NCBI GenBank assembly: GCA_022835495.1
Contig: BQOK01000001.1
Location: 3,224,001 to 3,288,000 of the forward strand
From: Oscillospiraceae bacterium
GTDB lineage: Bacteria > Bacillota > Clostridia > Oscillospirales > Ruminococcaceae
DNA: 64,000 nucleotides
Reading direction: 5' to 3'
The position numbers and the translations under genes were made by a program. The notes beneath the pieces were generated by a model. The model made no database searches. It was given only the letters and a program-made list of their open reading frames with translations, and was not told the origin of the DNA. Below are positions 15,019 to 23,835 of this stretch, piece by piece; position 1 is the stretch's first letter, and each line of letters begins with the position of its first letter.

Positions 15019-15222
15019 GGTTCCCTTTCGCAGCGCGATGGCGCCCGGCACCGCCACCCAAAACAAATAGATCATGCGCGCTCCCCCTGCCGTTCTTTTT
15101 GCACCAGTGTACCACAATTCAGCAAAAGGCACGGGAAAGCGCCTGCTTTCCCGTGCCTTTTCTTTTGATTGGTTCCGCGCGGTTTTCTTTCTGCCCCCGC
15201 ACGTTTTTTCTTTTTCGTTCTT

Positions 15223-15573
15223 TTACATGCTGGTAAGGCCCACGCTGATCTCCAGCGCCTGGTCCACCCGGTGCTGGTCCTCGCGGGAAAGCTGCCCTGC
15301 CTTTTCCCGCAGGCGGCGCTTGTCCAGGGTGCGGATCTGTTCCAGCAGCACGATGCTGTCCCGCGTCAGGCCGCAGGTCTGGGCCGGCAGCCCAATGTGG
15401 GTGGGCAGGTGGGTCTTGTCCTGCTTCGAGGTAATGGCCGCCGCGATCACCGTGGGGCTGTGCCGGTTGCCCACGTCGTTCTGCAAAATCAGCACCGGCC
15501 GCACCCCGCCCTGCTCCGAGCCCACCACCGGGCTCAAATCCGCGTAAAACACTTCGCCTCTATGAACTTCCAT
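15223..15573 (-). CDS. ndoA: MazF/NdoA-type mRNA endoribonuclease toxin
   Basis: A 116-aa PemK/MazF-family endoribonuclease. The family start RGEVFYADLSPVVGSEQGGVRPVLILQN contains the catalytic Arg region (GGVRPVLI). VIAAAITSKQDKTHLPTHI and DSIVLLEQIRTLDKRRL follow, as in Bacillus NdoA (EndoA). Together with acpS upstream it recalls the acpS-ndoAI-ndoA region of Bacillus, but I find no antitoxin gene in the 198 bp between acpS and this gene. The ribosome site GGAGGG lies in a possible long-range hairpin (15580-15634). Confidence 0.93.
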   Translation of the reverse strand: MEVHRGEVFYADLSPVVGSEQGGVRPVLILQNDVGNRHSPTVIAAAITSKQDKTHLPTHIGLPAQTCGLTRDSIVLLEQIRTLDKRRLREKAGQLSREDQHRVDQALEISVGLTSM

Positions 15574-15579
15574 GTAACT

Positions 15580-15634
15580 CTACCCTCCAGAGCTTGCGCC
15601 TCACAAAGGCGCAGGTTTTTGCTTGCAAGGGTAG
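15580..15634 (-). promoter_or_regulatory. Possible hairpin hiding the mazF ribosome-binding site
   Basis: On the minus strand CTACCCT (15634-15628) is complementary to AGGGTAG (15586-15580), which overlaps the GGAGGG site of mazF. A shorter TTGC/GCAA pairing and an inner GCGCC...GGCGC hairpin would extend the structure. This would limit toxin translation. It is seen by eye only. Confidence 0.35.
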
Positions 15635-15771
15635 TATGTGCGAAGTTCAGCCCGCTTAAACGCGGGCGCGGGGATGTGCCGTGTTTCGATGCTTTTTGCT
15701 CCCGCTCACAGTCGGCGCCCTTGGGGTGCCGCAAAAAAGCTCCGGCCCCGCCAGCCGGCGCGCAGCGCAGG

Positions 15772-16161
15772 TTATGTTTGGCTGCCTGCCGAAGTCTCGG
15801 CCACCGCAAAGGCCAGGGCAAGGCCCCCCTCGTGGGCAAGCGAAAGCCGCACCTCGGCGCCGCGCTCCGCCGCCCAGGCCGCGGCGCCTCCCGAAAGCAG
15901 GTAGTAGGGCGCGCCCCCCTCCCCGCGCAAGATCTGGATCTCGGCCAGGGCAAAGCCCCCCAGGCCCTTGCCCGCCGCCTTTAAAAAGGCCTCCTTCGCG
16001 GCAAAATTCGCCGCCGCGCTGGCGGCGCGCCGCGCCTTGGGCCGGGCCTCCAAAAAAGCCCGTTCGGCGTGGCCGAACACCCGCCGCCAAAACGCCTGGC
16101 TTTCCAGGCTTTTTTCCATCCGCCTGATCTCCACCAGGTCCGTCCCCACGCCGATCACCAA
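15772..16161 (-). CDS. acpS: Holo-[acyl-carrier-protein] synthase
   Basis: A 129-aa phosphopantetheinyl transferase that converts apo-ACP to holo-ACP. It has the two family motifs IGVGTDLVEI at the N-terminus and FAAKEAFLKAAGKGL in the middle, which provide the Mg-binding Asp and Glu and the CoA contacts. SLAHEGGLALAFA closes the fold. The start is TTG 16161 or GTG 16158 behind GGGGGCGG. It is upstream of mazF in a likely operon and divergent from the pheST T-box. Confidence 0.95.
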   Translation of the reverse strand: MVIGVGTDLVEIRRMEKSLESQAFWRRVFGHAERAFLEARPKARRAASAAANFAAKEAFLKAAGKGLGGFALAEIQILRGEGGAPYYLLSGGAAAWAAERGAEVRLSLAHEGGLALAFAVAETSAGSQT

Positions 16162-16218
16162 TTCCGCCGCCCCCTTTTAAAATCACGTCTTCTATATGTT
16201 ACAACATTTTTTCCCCGC

Positions 16219-16247
16219 TTGCAAACCGCAAAAAAGTGTGCTATCAT
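16219..16247 (+). promoter_or_regulatory. Promoter of the pheST T-box transcript
   Basis: TTGCAA (16219-16224), a 17-bp spacer, TATCAT (16242-16247). The transcript would begin near 16254. Confidence 0.8.
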
Positions 16248-16253
16248 GACCTT

Positions 16254-16512
16254 ATTCAAAACGCTTTGACGAAGGAAAGTAACCGCGCATCCTCCGGCGC
16301 AGAGAGGGGCCCCCCGGCTGCAAGGGCCCCGCGGCAGGCGCGCGTGCGAAGTTCCCTTCCGAGCGGCCCCGCTGAACGCTCCAGTAGGCGGGGACGGCTT
16401 TCCCCCGTTAGCGGGAGCTTGAGTGTTTGCTCAAAGAGCAAAAATCTGGGTGGTACCGCGGAGTTTTAACAGCTTCGTCCCTGTGAATACACGGGGGCGG
16501 GGCTTTTTTGTT
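16254..16512 (+). ncRNA. T-box leader, Phe-specific, controlling pheST
   Basis: The T-box sequence TGGGTGGTACCGCGG is at 16448-16462. A terminator (arms around 16471-16506, then GGCTTTTTTG) follows. The 5' part holds a long stem I starting at GACGAAGGAAAGTAACC. The likely specifier codon is TTC (Phe) at 16352-16354 in GAAGTTCCC. Uncharged tRNA-Phe would bind the specifier and T-box bulge and prevent termination, which raises synthetase expression. Confidence 0.95.
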
Positions 16513-16541
16513 TGCTCCCGGCAAAAAAAGGAGAGGAAAAC

Positions 16542-17564
16542 ATGAAAGAGGCATTGGAACAGATCCGCCGCACGGCGGACGAGCTCATCGCCGCCGCGGC
16601 CGACGAAAAGGCCGTGGACGAATTGCGGGTGCGCTTTCTTGGCAAAAAAGGCGAGCTCACTGGCATTTTAAAGCAGATGGGCAGGCTTTCCGCCGAGGAG
16701 CGTCCGGTCATCGGCGCTCTGGCGAACGAGGTGCGCGAGGGCATCGACGCCCACATCCGCGCCCGCATGAAAGAGCTGGCCGAGGCCGCGCTCACCGCGC
16801 GCCTTGCCGCCGAGACCATCGACGTTACCCTGCCCGGCACCCAGCCCGTGCAGGGGGGCCTGCACCCGTTCCATCTGGTGCTGAGCGAACTCAAGGATAT
16901 CTTCCTGGGCATGGGCTTCGATGTGGTCGAAGGCCCCGAGGTCGAGCTGGACCACTACAACTTCGAGATGCTCAACATGCCCAAAAGCCACCCGGCGCGC
17001 GACACGCAGGATACCTTCTACATCACTGAAAACATCCTGCTTCGCACCCAGACCAGCCCCATGCAGATCCGCACCATGGAGCAGAAAAAGGCCCCCATCC
17101 GCATCATCGCGCCGGGCCGGGTCTACCGCTCCGACGCCGTCGACGCCACCCATTCGCCCCTGTTCCACCAGATCGAGGGCCTGGTGGTGGACGAGGGCAT
17201 CACCTTCACCGACCTGAAGGGCACCCTGGAGGTGTTCATCCAAAAGCTGTACGGGCCTGAGACCCGGGTGCGCTTCCGGCCCCATCACTTCCCTTATACT
17301 GAGCCCAGCGCCGAGATGGACATGAGCTGCTTTAAGTGCGGCGGCAAGGGCTGCCCGCTGTGCAAAGGCGAGGGCTGGATCGAGATCCTGGGCTGCGGCA
17401 TGGTGCACCCCAAGGTGCTGGAAAACTGCGGCATCGACCCCGAGAGATACAGCGGCTACGCCTTCGGCGTGGGGCTCGAGCGCATCACCATGATGCGCTA
17501 CGGCATCGACGACATGCGCCTTCTGTACGAAAACGACCTGCGCTTTTTGAAGCAGTTCAACTGA
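16542..17564 (+). CDS. pheS: Phenylalanine--tRNA ligase alpha subunit
   Basis: A 340-aa catalytic subunit of the alpha2beta2 synthetase. An N-terminal coiled coil (residues 1-85, with [17 protein letters not shown]) precedes the class II core: motif 1 around [15 protein letters not shown], motif 2 [19 protein letters not shown], motif 3 [19 protein letters not shown] zinc-like [17 protein letters not shown] insertion is present. The start at ATG 16542 follows AAAGGAGAGG. It is expressed with pheT from the T-box leader. Confidence 0.97.
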   Translation: MKEALEQIRRTADELIAAAADEKAVDELRVRFLGKKGELTGILKQMGRLSAEERPVIGALANEVREGIDAHIRARMKELAEAALTARLAAETIDVTLPGTQPVQGGLHPFHLVLSELKDIFLGMGFDVVEGPEVELDHYNFEMLNMPKSHPARDTQDTFYITENILLRTQTSPMQIRTMEQKKAPIRIIAPGRVYRSDAVDATHSPLFHQIEGLVVDEGITFTDLKGTLEVFIQKLYGPETRVRFRPHHFPYTEPSAEMDMSCFKCGGKGCPLCKGEGWIEILGCGMVHPKVLENCGIDPERYSGYAFGVGLERITMMRYGIDDMRLLYENDLRFLKQFN

Positions 17565-17583
17565 ACAAGGGAGGGACAAAACA

Positions 17584-20040
17584 ATGAAAATGCCATTGGG
17601 GTGGGCGAAGGAATTCGCCGATATTACCTGTACCCCCCAGGAATACGCCGACCGCATGACCATGAGCGGCAGCAAGGTGGAATGCTTTGAAAGCGAGGCC
17701 GACTCCATCAGCAACGTGGTGGTGGGCCGGATCCTGGAGATCGTGCCCCACCCGGATTCCGACCACATGGTGGTCTGCCAGGTGGAGGTGGGCGCCGAAC
17801 GCCCGGTGCAGATCGTCACCGGCGCGAACAATCTTAAGGTGGGCGACCTTGTGCCCGCTGCCCTGCACAAATCCTGCCTGCCCGGCGGGGTCAAAATCAC
17901 CAAAGGCAAGCTGCGCGGCGTCGAGAGCTGCGGCATGCTGTGCAGCCTGTCCGAGCTGGGCCTCACCACCCACGATTTCCCCCACGCCGTAGAAGACGGC
18001 ATCCTGGTGCTGGACGAGGAGTGGGCGCCCGGTACCCCGGCTGTCCAGGCCCTGGGCCTGGACGACGTGACCGTTGAGTTCGAGATCACCCCCAACCGCC
18101 CGGACTGCCTGGCCGTGCGCGGCCTGGGCCGCGAAACAGCCGCCACCTTCGGCGTGCCGTTCAAGGATCACACCCCCGTGGTCCAGCCCGGCCACGGCGA
18201 CGTGAACCGCCTTTTAACCGTGGATGTGGAAAACACCGACCTGTGCTACCGCTACTGCGGCGCCGTGGTGGAAAACGTGCGGGTGGGGCCCAGCCCCCGG
18301 TGGATGCGCCAGCGCCTTCGCAACTGCGGCGTGCGCCCCATCAACAACCTGGTCGACATCACCAACTACGTCATGCTGGAATACGGCCAGCCCATGCATT
18401 GCTTCGATTATCAGTACGTGAACGGCGGCCACATCCGGGTGCGCAGCGCCCGCGAGGGCGAGCGCATCGTCACGCTGGACGGTGCCGACCGCGCCCTCAG
18501 CCCTGAAATGCTCATCATTGCCGACGACGCGGGCCCCATCGGCGTGGCCGGCGTCATGGGCGGCGAGTACAGCGGCACCTACGGGCACACCACCTCGGTG
18601 GTGTTCGAGAGCGCCATGTTCAACGGCCCCAGCGTGCGCACCACCGCCAAAAAGCTGGGCCTGCGCACCGAGGCCAGCTCCCGCTATGAAAAGGGCCTGG
18701 ACCCCAACACCTGCAGCAGGGCCCTGGCCCGCGCGCTGGAGCTGGTGCAGCTGCTGGACGCGGGCGACGTGGTGAACGGCATTGTGGACGTATACCCCTC
18801 CCCCCGCGAAAAGCGCCGCATCCCCCTGCGCCCCGAGGCCGTCAACCGCCTGCTGGGCATCCGGCTCAGCCGCAGCGAGATGGCCGGCATCCTGCTGCCT
18901 CTGGGCTTTGAGCTGGAGGGCGACATGCTCGTCTGCCCCACCGACCGCTGGGACATGGAGCGCGACTGCGACATCGCCGAGGAGATCGCCCGCTATGTGG
19001 GCTACAACAAGATCCCCAGCACCGTCATGCGGGGCGTGGCCCAGGCCCGCCCCACCCCCCGGCAGGATTTCGACGAAAAGCTCACCGCCGCCCTGGCGGG
19101 CTACGGCCTGTGGGAGTGCGAGACCTTCAGCTTCTGCAGCCCCAAATGCTTCGACGCGATCCATCTGCCGGAAAACGATCCCCTGCGCAGCGCCGTGGTG
19201 CTTTCCAACCCCCTGGGCGAGGATACCTCCATCATGCGCACCACCGCCCTGCCCAGCGTTCTGGAAGTGGTGAGCCGCAACTGGGGCGCCCGCGCGGCCG
19301 AGTGCGCGGTGTTCGAGCAGGCCACCGAATACACCCCCAGCCCCCTCGGCCACGAGGTGGCCGACAACGACTTCAACGATTACCCGGCCCTGTGCGAAAA
19401 GCTCGCCGCCGAGGGAAAAACCCCCTCGGACCTGCTGCCTACGGAAACACAAAAGCTCATCCTGGCCGCCTACGGCGCCAAGTGGGATTATCTGGCCATC
19501 AAGGGCGTGGTGGAAAAGCTGCTTGCCACCGCCGGCGTAACCGGGTATACTGTGCGCCGCAACGCGCAGGGCGCCGCCTATCATCCCGGCCGCGCCGCCG
19601 ATCTGTACCTGGGCGAAACCAAGCTGGCCACCCTGGGCGAGGTGCACCCGGCGGTGTGCGCCAATTACGGCGTAAAGGCGCGCATCGTGGCCGCCGACGT
19701 GAACCTGGACGCGGTGTTTGCGGCCCGCGCGGCAGGTGTGCAGTACCAGCCGCTGCCCAAGCACCCCTCCACCAGCCGCGATCTGGCCCTGGTGGCCGAA
19801 GACGCCCTTCCCGCGGCCGAGCTGGCCGCCTGCATCCGCAAGGGCGCGGGCAAAATTCTCGAAAGCCTCTCCCTGTTCGATGTGTACACCGGCGACAAGA
19901 TCGGCCCCGGCAAAAAGAGCCTGGCCTACAACCTGGTGTTCCGCGCCGCCGACCGTACCCTCACCGACGAGGAAGTCGACGCCGCCGTGCAGAAGGTGCT
20001 CAAAAACCTGGCTGAGCTGGGCGTGCAGCTTCGCAGCTGA
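17584..20040 (+). CDS. pheT: Phenylalanine--tRNA ligase beta subunit
   Basis: An 818-aa partner of PheS. The N-terminal tRNA-binding (OB-fold) domain is at about residues 40-150 (VVVGRILEIVPHPDSDHMVVC). Next come B3/B4 editing-type domains (ITPNRPDCLAVRG, GVMGGEYSGT), the B5 domain, and a C-terminal ferredoxin-fold anticodon-binding domain (LPKHPSTSRDLALV, about 725-818). It starts 19 bp after the pheS stop behind a GGGAGGG site. Length is normal for the family. Confidence 0.97.
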   Translation: MKMPLGWAKEFADITCTPQEYADRMTMSGSKVECFESEADSISNVVVGRILEIVPHPDSDHMVVCQVEVGAERPVQIVTGANNLKVGDLVPAALHKSCLPGGVKITKGKLRGVESCGMLCSLSELGLTTHDFPHAVEDGILVLDEEWAPGTPAVQALGLDDVTVEFEITPNRPDCLAVRGLGRETAATFGVPFKDHTPVVQPGHGDVNRLLTVDVENTDLCYRYCGAVVENVRVGPSPRWMRQRLRNCGVRPINNLVDITNYVMLEYGQPMHCFDYQYVNGGHIRVRSAREGERIVTLDGADRALSPEMLIIADDAGPIGVAGVMGGEYSGTYGHTTSVVFESAMFNGPSVRTTAKKLGLRTEASSRYEKGLDPNTCSRALARALELVQLLDAGDVVNGIVDVYPSPREKRRIPLRPEAVNRLLGIRLSRSEMAGILLPLGFELEGDMLVCPTDRWDMERDCDIAEEIARYVGYNKIPSTVMRGVAQARPTPRQDFDEKLTAALAGYGLWECETFSFCSPKCFDAIHLPENDPLRSAVVLSNPLGEDTSIMRTTALPSVLEVVSRNWGARAAECAVFEQATEYTPSPLGHEVADNDFNDYPALCEKLAAEGKTPSDLLPTETQKLILAAYGAKWDYLAIKGVVEKLLATAGVTGYTVRRNAQGAAYHPGRAADLYLGETKLATLGEVHPAVCANYGVKARIVAADVNLDAVFAARAAGVQYQPLPKHPSTSRDLALVAEDALPAAELAACIRKGAGKILESLSLFDVYTGDKIGPGKKSLAYNLVFRAADRTLTDEEVDAAVQKVLKNLAELGVQLRS

Positions 20041-20065
20041 GCCTCCGGCGCCTTTCATCCGCGCA

Positions 20066-20110
20066 AACAGGCCCCCGTTCCCGGCTTTGGGAACGGGGGC
20101 CTGTTCTCCT
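20066..20110. terminator. Bidirectional terminator after pheT
   Basis: A 17-bp stem AACAGGCCCCCGTTCCC (20066-20082) with its complement (20089-20105), followed by CTCCTTTT. It also lies at the 3' end of the convergent pilus/BTAD operon. Confidence 0.88.
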
Positions 20111-20130
20111 TTTGGCAAACCCTGCATTTT

Positions 20131-21327
20131 TCACACAATCGACTCCGGCCGCGCCGCGGTCACATCCATGCGAAGGGTGCGGGGCGGGCGCGCCTTGCGG
20201 TACGCCTCCCGCAGCCGGTTCTGCACAACGCCGCTGTCCTCAATGCTGCGCACCGACAGCATCAGCACATACTGGTTGCGGCTGTAGCGGCTGAACACGT
20301 CGCCCTTGCGCAGCACCTTCTGGATCTCCTCTTTCATGGCCAGCATCAGCCGGGTCAGTTCCTCCTTGGGCACGGTCTGGCCGCGCACCGGCAGAAAGGT
20401 CATCAGGAACAGGGCCACGCACCCGCCGCTGCGGGCAGCGCTGCGCACCACCATGTGGTACATATGCTTAAAAACCTCATACTGGCAGAAGTACGCGCCC
20501 CGGATGGGCCGCGAATCCCGGGTCGCCTCGTCCAGGTCCTTCTGGATGTGAAGGATATCGTCCACCGCCGGGTTCGAGCTCTCCGAGGCCCACTGGTAGA
20601 TCGTGCGCAAAGGCGCCGGCAGCGGTTCGCCCAGCTCGTCAAAAAACAGGTTCGCCACCACCGGGTAGTACTTCAGCACGGCGTTTTTCATTCCCAGCTG
20701 CTGCATGGCCGTGAACTGCCTGAGATACAGATCCTCGTCCAGCGGTTCGGTCAGCACGGCCCGGTTGCACAGCGCCAGCGCTTCCTCCGCCGCCGCTTTG
20801 GTGTGCCGCGCCAGCAGCAGGCCGGCGGCGGTGATGGTCAGGTCCAGGTACTGCTGGCGCAGTGCGCTCGCCCGGGGGATCACCCAGTGCCGGTCGCCGA
20901 GGCCGGGCAAAAAGTCCCCGGTATAAAGCGCCAGGGCCGCGCGGCACAATTCCAGCCGCTCGTCCTCCTGCCCGTCCTTGGCGGCCTGGTAGTAAAGCTT
21001 GGCAAAGCGCTCCACATCCAGCTCCATGGGCGCCTCGGTGTTCCAGCAATACTGCCGCTCCCGGGTCACCACAAGGGCGGCTCCCGGGCAGAGCCCCTGC
21101 AGGCTTTTGCGCAGCGAATAGGCCGCGTTTTTCAGCGCCCCGGCGGGGTTTTCCAACTCGTCCGGCTCCCACAGCGCCTCCATCAGCTGCTCGTTGCTGA
21201 TCTTATTGCCCCGGTTCAGCACCAAAAGCACCAATAACTCCAGCGGCTTGCTGATCCGCTGATCTCCCTCGGTCAGGGCTCTTTCCCCACAGCTCACCCG
21301 CAGCCCGCCGAACATATCGATTCTCAA
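20131..21327 (-). CDS. BTAD-domain (SARP-like) transcriptional regulator with C-terminal degenerate GGDEF-like region
   Basis: A 398-aa regulator. An N-terminal winged helix of the OmpR/SARP type (LRIDMFGGLRVS to about residue 95, with AAYSLRKSL) precedes the bacterial transcriptional activation domain (about 100-245, tetratricopeptide-like, containing CRAALALYTGDFLPGL). The C-terminal part (about 280-390) ends in LRKGDVFSRYSRNQYVLML, which looks like the GGDEF region of a diguanylate cyclase with the catalytic motif lost. The annotated TTG 21327 has no suitably spaced ribosome site. AAAGGAGG is 8 nt before an in-frame ATA at 21342, which may be the real start. It closes the pilus-like operon. 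Confidence 0.8.
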   Translation of the reverse strand: MRIDMFGGLRVSCGERALTEGDQRISKPLELLVLLVLNRGNKISNEQLMEALWEPDELENPAGALKNAAYSLRKSLQGLCPGAALVVTRERQYCWNTEAPMELDVERFAKLYYQAAKDGQEDERLELCRAALALYTGDFLPGLGDRHWVIPRASALRQQYLDLTITAAGLLLARHTKAAAEEALALCNRAVLTEPLDEDLYLRQFTAMQQLGMKNAVLKYYPVVANLFFDELGEPLPAPLRTIYQWASESSNPAVDDILHIQKDLDEATRDSRPIRGAYFCQYEVFKHMYHMVVRSAARSGGCVALFLMTFLPVRGQTVPKEELTRLMLAMKEEIQKVLRKGDVFSRYSRNQYVLMLSVRSIEDSGVVQNRLREAYRKARPPRTLRMDVTAARPESIV

Positions 21328-21372
21328 AGTATCGTGCTCTATTTCAAACGCCTCCTTTTACAGGAAAACCAT

Positions 21373-22437
21373 TCAGCAAAGCCCCAGTGCCGCCAAACGT
21401 TTTTCCAGCGTTTCATAATGGGCCGAGTAGGTAAGCGCCGTGTCGGCGGTGATGCGTCCCGCCCGGCACAGCGCCAGCAGGCTGGAATCCATGGTGCACA
21501 TGCCCTCCGCCGCGCCCGCCTGGATGGCCGAGTCGATCTGGTGGGTCTTGGCCTCCCGGATCAGGTTGCGGATGGCCGGGTTTGCGATCATCACCTCAAA
21601 CGCGGCGGCCTGCCCCCCGTCCACCGCGGGCACCAGCTGCTGGCTGACGACCGCCCGCAGCACCATGGAAAGCTGGATTCTCACCTGCTGCTGCTGTGCG
21701 GCGGGGAACACGTCCACAATGCGGTCCACCGTGTTCGCCGCCCCCACGGTGTGCAGGGTGCTGAACAAAAGCTGCCCGGTCTCGGCCGCGGTCATTGCCA
21801 CCTCAATGGTCTCAGCGTCCCGCATCTCCCCCAGAAGGATCACATCCGGGCTCTCCCGCAGCGCGCTGCGCAGGGCGGCCACATAGCTCCCGCAGTCGGT
21901 GCCGATCTCCCGCTGGGTCACGATGCTTTTGTCGTGGCTGTGAATGAATTCGATGGGGTCCTCCATGGTGATGATATGGCCCTCGCGGCTGTGGTTGATG
22001 GCGTCGATCAGGCAGGCCAGGGTGGTGGACTTCCCGTTGCCCGCCGCCCCGGTCACCAGCACCAGCCCCTTCAGCAGCCGGGCGGTGGCCAGCACCGGGT
22101 CGGGGATCTCCAGCTCCCGCGGGTCCGGCAGCCCAAAGCGGATCACCCGCAGCACCGCCGCCAGGGTGCCCCGCTGGTGCAGCACGCTTGCCCGGAACCG
22201 CCCAAACCCCGGCATCGCAAAGGAAAAGTCGTCGTCGCCGGCCTCCACACTGTGGGCCCTGCGGCCGCACAGCGCATACAGCGCCGCCACGGCTCCCTGG
22301 GTGTCGTCCGGTTTCAGGGCTTCGCCCTCCCGGCGCTGCCGCCCATTCACCTTATATGTCACAGGCAGCCCCGCAATGATAAAAATATCCGAGGCCTCCA
22401 GCTCCAGCGCGCGCTTTAAGATCACAGTGATATCCAC
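21373..22437 (-). CDS. pilT: PilT-like type IV pilus retraction ATPase
   Basis: A 354-aa cytoplasmic hexameric ATPase. The N-terminal PAS-like part includes ASDIFIIAGLPVTYKVNG. The ATPase core follows: Walker A GAAGNGKSTTL, Asp box EDPIEFIHSHDKS, Walker B LLGEMRDAETIEVAMTAAETG, and His box STLHT. The GTG start at 22437 follows AGGAGGAAG. GEMRD is the PilT/PilU-type form. No extension ATPase (PilB) is present in the window, which is notable for a pilus operon. Confidence 0.93.
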   Translation of the reverse strand: MDITVILKRALELEASDIFIIAGLPVTYKVNGRQRREGEALKPDDTQGAVAALYALCGRRAHSVEAGDDDFSFAMPGFGRFRASVLHQRGTLAAVLRVIRFGLPDPRELEIPDPVLATARLLKGLVLVTGAAGNGKSTTLACLIDAINHSREGHIITMEDPIEFIHSHDKSIVTQREIGTDCGSYVAALRSALRESPDVILLGEMRDAETIEVAMTAAETGQLLFSTLHTVGAANTVDRIVDVFPAAQQQQVRIQLSMVLRAVVSQQLVPAVDGGQAAAFEVMIANPAIRNLIREAKTHQIDSAIQAGAAEGMCTMDSSLLALCRAGRITADTALTYSAHYETLEKRLAALGLC

Positions 22438-22450
22438 GTTTTCTTCCTCC

Positions 22451-22873
22451 TCATTCCCCGGGGCCTTCCCACACATCCAGCCGTTCCTCCGGCTGCCAGG
22501 GGCGTTCCAGCTGCCAGCGGGTCACCCGCCAGCCTCCATCCTCCAGCGCCACCGCCGCGTGCAGCACACCCGCCTCGCCGCAGTCAAGGTCGGCGCGGAT
22601 CGTGCTCCCCTCGCGCCGGGCATCGCCGGGCAACCCCTGCTCCCGGGCCGGGTCGGCCAGCAGGGCGGCGTCCAGGGCCGCCAGCCACTGTTGGCCCGCA
22701 TTGTCCGCCGCGGCGGTCCGGGTCAGCTGCGCCGCGCCCCGGCGCGCCAGCACCAGGTCGGCCCGGGCCGTAACCAGCGCAAGCACGGCCAGCACCGCCA
22801 GGCACAAGGCGGTCACGGTAAGCAGCAGCGTCAGCGCGCCGGTGCGCAGCGGCGCGCGTTCTGTGCGCTCCAT
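22451..22873 (-). CDS. Small membrane-anchored pilus-operon protein
   Basis: I do not recognise a named family. The protein (140 aa from ATG 22873, GGGGG site upstream) has one N-terminal hydrophobic helix (ALTLLLTVTALCLAVLAVLALV) preceded by a basic segment, then an extracytoplasmic part rich in Ala and Arg. It resembles the size and layout of minor pilins without a clear prepilin peptidase site. An in-frame ATG at 22897 is an alternative. It lies between two pilus-like genes in a tightly packed operon. Confidence 0.65.
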   Translation of the reverse strand: MERTERAPLRTGALTLLLTVTALCLAVLAVLALVTARADLVLARRGAAQLTRTAAADNAGQQWLAALDAALLADPAREQGLPGDARREGSTIRADLDCGEAGVLHAAVALEDGGWRVTRWQLERPWQPEERLDVWEGPGE

Positions 22874-22893
22874 GGCCGGCCCCCTTTCGTTTT

Positions 22894-23337
22894 TCATCCC
22901 GCCTGGGCGGCGGGCAGATATTTCTGCACGGTCAGCGTGTAAACGGGCTCTTTGCCCTCCTGTGTGCACACCTCAATGGTCAGTTCGGCAAGCCGCCCCG
23001 CCCCGGCGGGCGTTTCGCCCCGCCGCAGCGCCAGGGCATAGGCTCCGCCCTGCCGCGCGCCGCCGTTTTCGTCCACCGGCAGCACAGCCTGGTCCTCCTG
23101 CCAGCAAAGGCCGTCCCCGCCCGCGATCAGCGCGCCAAATTCCTGCCAGCCCCCGCTGGCCGCAAAGGCTTCCGACACATTGCGGGCGATCTGCGTGGCC
23201 TGGGTCAGCCGCTGCGCCGCCAGGCTCTGGCGCCGCGCCCCCGCAAACAGCTGGGCCAGCACGGCCAGCACCCCCAGCAAAAACAGCACCAGCAAAAGGG
23301 TTTCCAGGTAAAACGCCCGGCTCTTGCTCCGCCTCAT
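22894..23337 (-). CDS. Prepilin-like minor pilus protein
   Basis: A 147-aa protein with a short basic leader (MRRSKSR) directly followed by AFYLETLLLVLFLLGVLAVLAQLF. Glu lies at the position expected for +5 if cleavage occurs after Arg7. That is the arrangement of type IV prepilins, although the -1 Gly is missing. The rest is a small soluble domain. It overlaps the next gene upstream by 4 nt (23334-23337). Confidence 0.6.
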   Translation of the reverse strand: MRRSKSRAFYLETLLLVLFLLGVLAVLAQLFAGARRQSLAAQRLTQATQIARNVSEAFAASGGWQEFGALIAGGDGLCWQEDQAVLPVDENGGARQGGAYALALRRGETPAGAGRLAELTIEVCTQEGKEPVYTLTVQKYLPAAQAG

Positions 23338-23831
23338 GCCGCGCGCCTCCCTTCCCCGCTGCGCAGCGCGATCAGGGCATCGCCCTGCCCGGTCTCAATG
23401 CGCAGCAGCCCCGGGGCCGCAAATTCCGGCTCAAAACGGCTGCTCTGCGCCACCAGCTGCGCCTGTTCCGGCGCAAAAGCGCTGCCTGCAGGGGCGTAAT
23501 CCTCCACGAGCCACCCCTCGTAAAGATAGATGCGCAGCTCGTAGCCCCCCTCTTCCGGGGCCTCTGCCAGCATCAGCACCGGGCCCTGCGGCCCCTCCTC
23601 CAGGCGCACCGCGCCCTCCCGGTCGGCCGCCCGCACCCGGGTAGTCAGGTATCCGGCGGCCGTGCGGGCCGCCCCGTTTTCCTGCTGGCTGCGGGCAAGC
23701 CTCTCATACAGCCCGCCCCCCAGCACCACCAGCGCCAAAATGCAGCCCAGCAGCAGCGCAAAAAGCGCCAGGGCAAACCCGGCCCCCGGCCCTTCTTTCT
23801 GTTTTTTCAAGCGCTTTCCCCCCTGCCGCAC
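23334..23831 (-). CDS. Pilus-operon membrane protein, possibly DUF4860-like
   Basis: A 165-aa protein from GTG 23831. The basic leader KRLKKQKEGPGAG is followed by a hydrophobic helix FALALFALLLGCILALVVLGGGLY, as in pilin-like proteins, but there is no +5 Glu. The globular part contains YLTTRVRAADREGAVRLEEG and YELRIYLYEGWLVEDYAP. Similar proteins occur in clostridial pilus clusters and may correspond to DUF4860. I state this from memory of the layout only. Confidence 0.6.
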   Translation of the reverse strand: MRQGGKRLKKQKEGPGAGFALALFALLLGCILALVVLGGGLYERLARSQQENGAARTAAGYLTTRVRAADREGAVRLEEGPQGPVLMLAEAPEEGGYELRIYLYEGWLVEDYAPAGSAFAPEQAQLVAQSSRFEPEFAAPGLLRIETGQGDALIALRSGEGRRAA

Positions 23832-23835
23832 AAAT

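Noticed and set aside
14608-15132. Minus-strand open frame across the CDF leader
   Set aside because: It runs through the NiCo riboswitch, its terminator and the start of the CDF gene. The RNA structures explain the sequence better.
15574-15771. Antitoxin gene between acpS and the MazF-type toxin
   Set aside because: No frame with a ribosome site and MazE- or CopG-like sequence was found.
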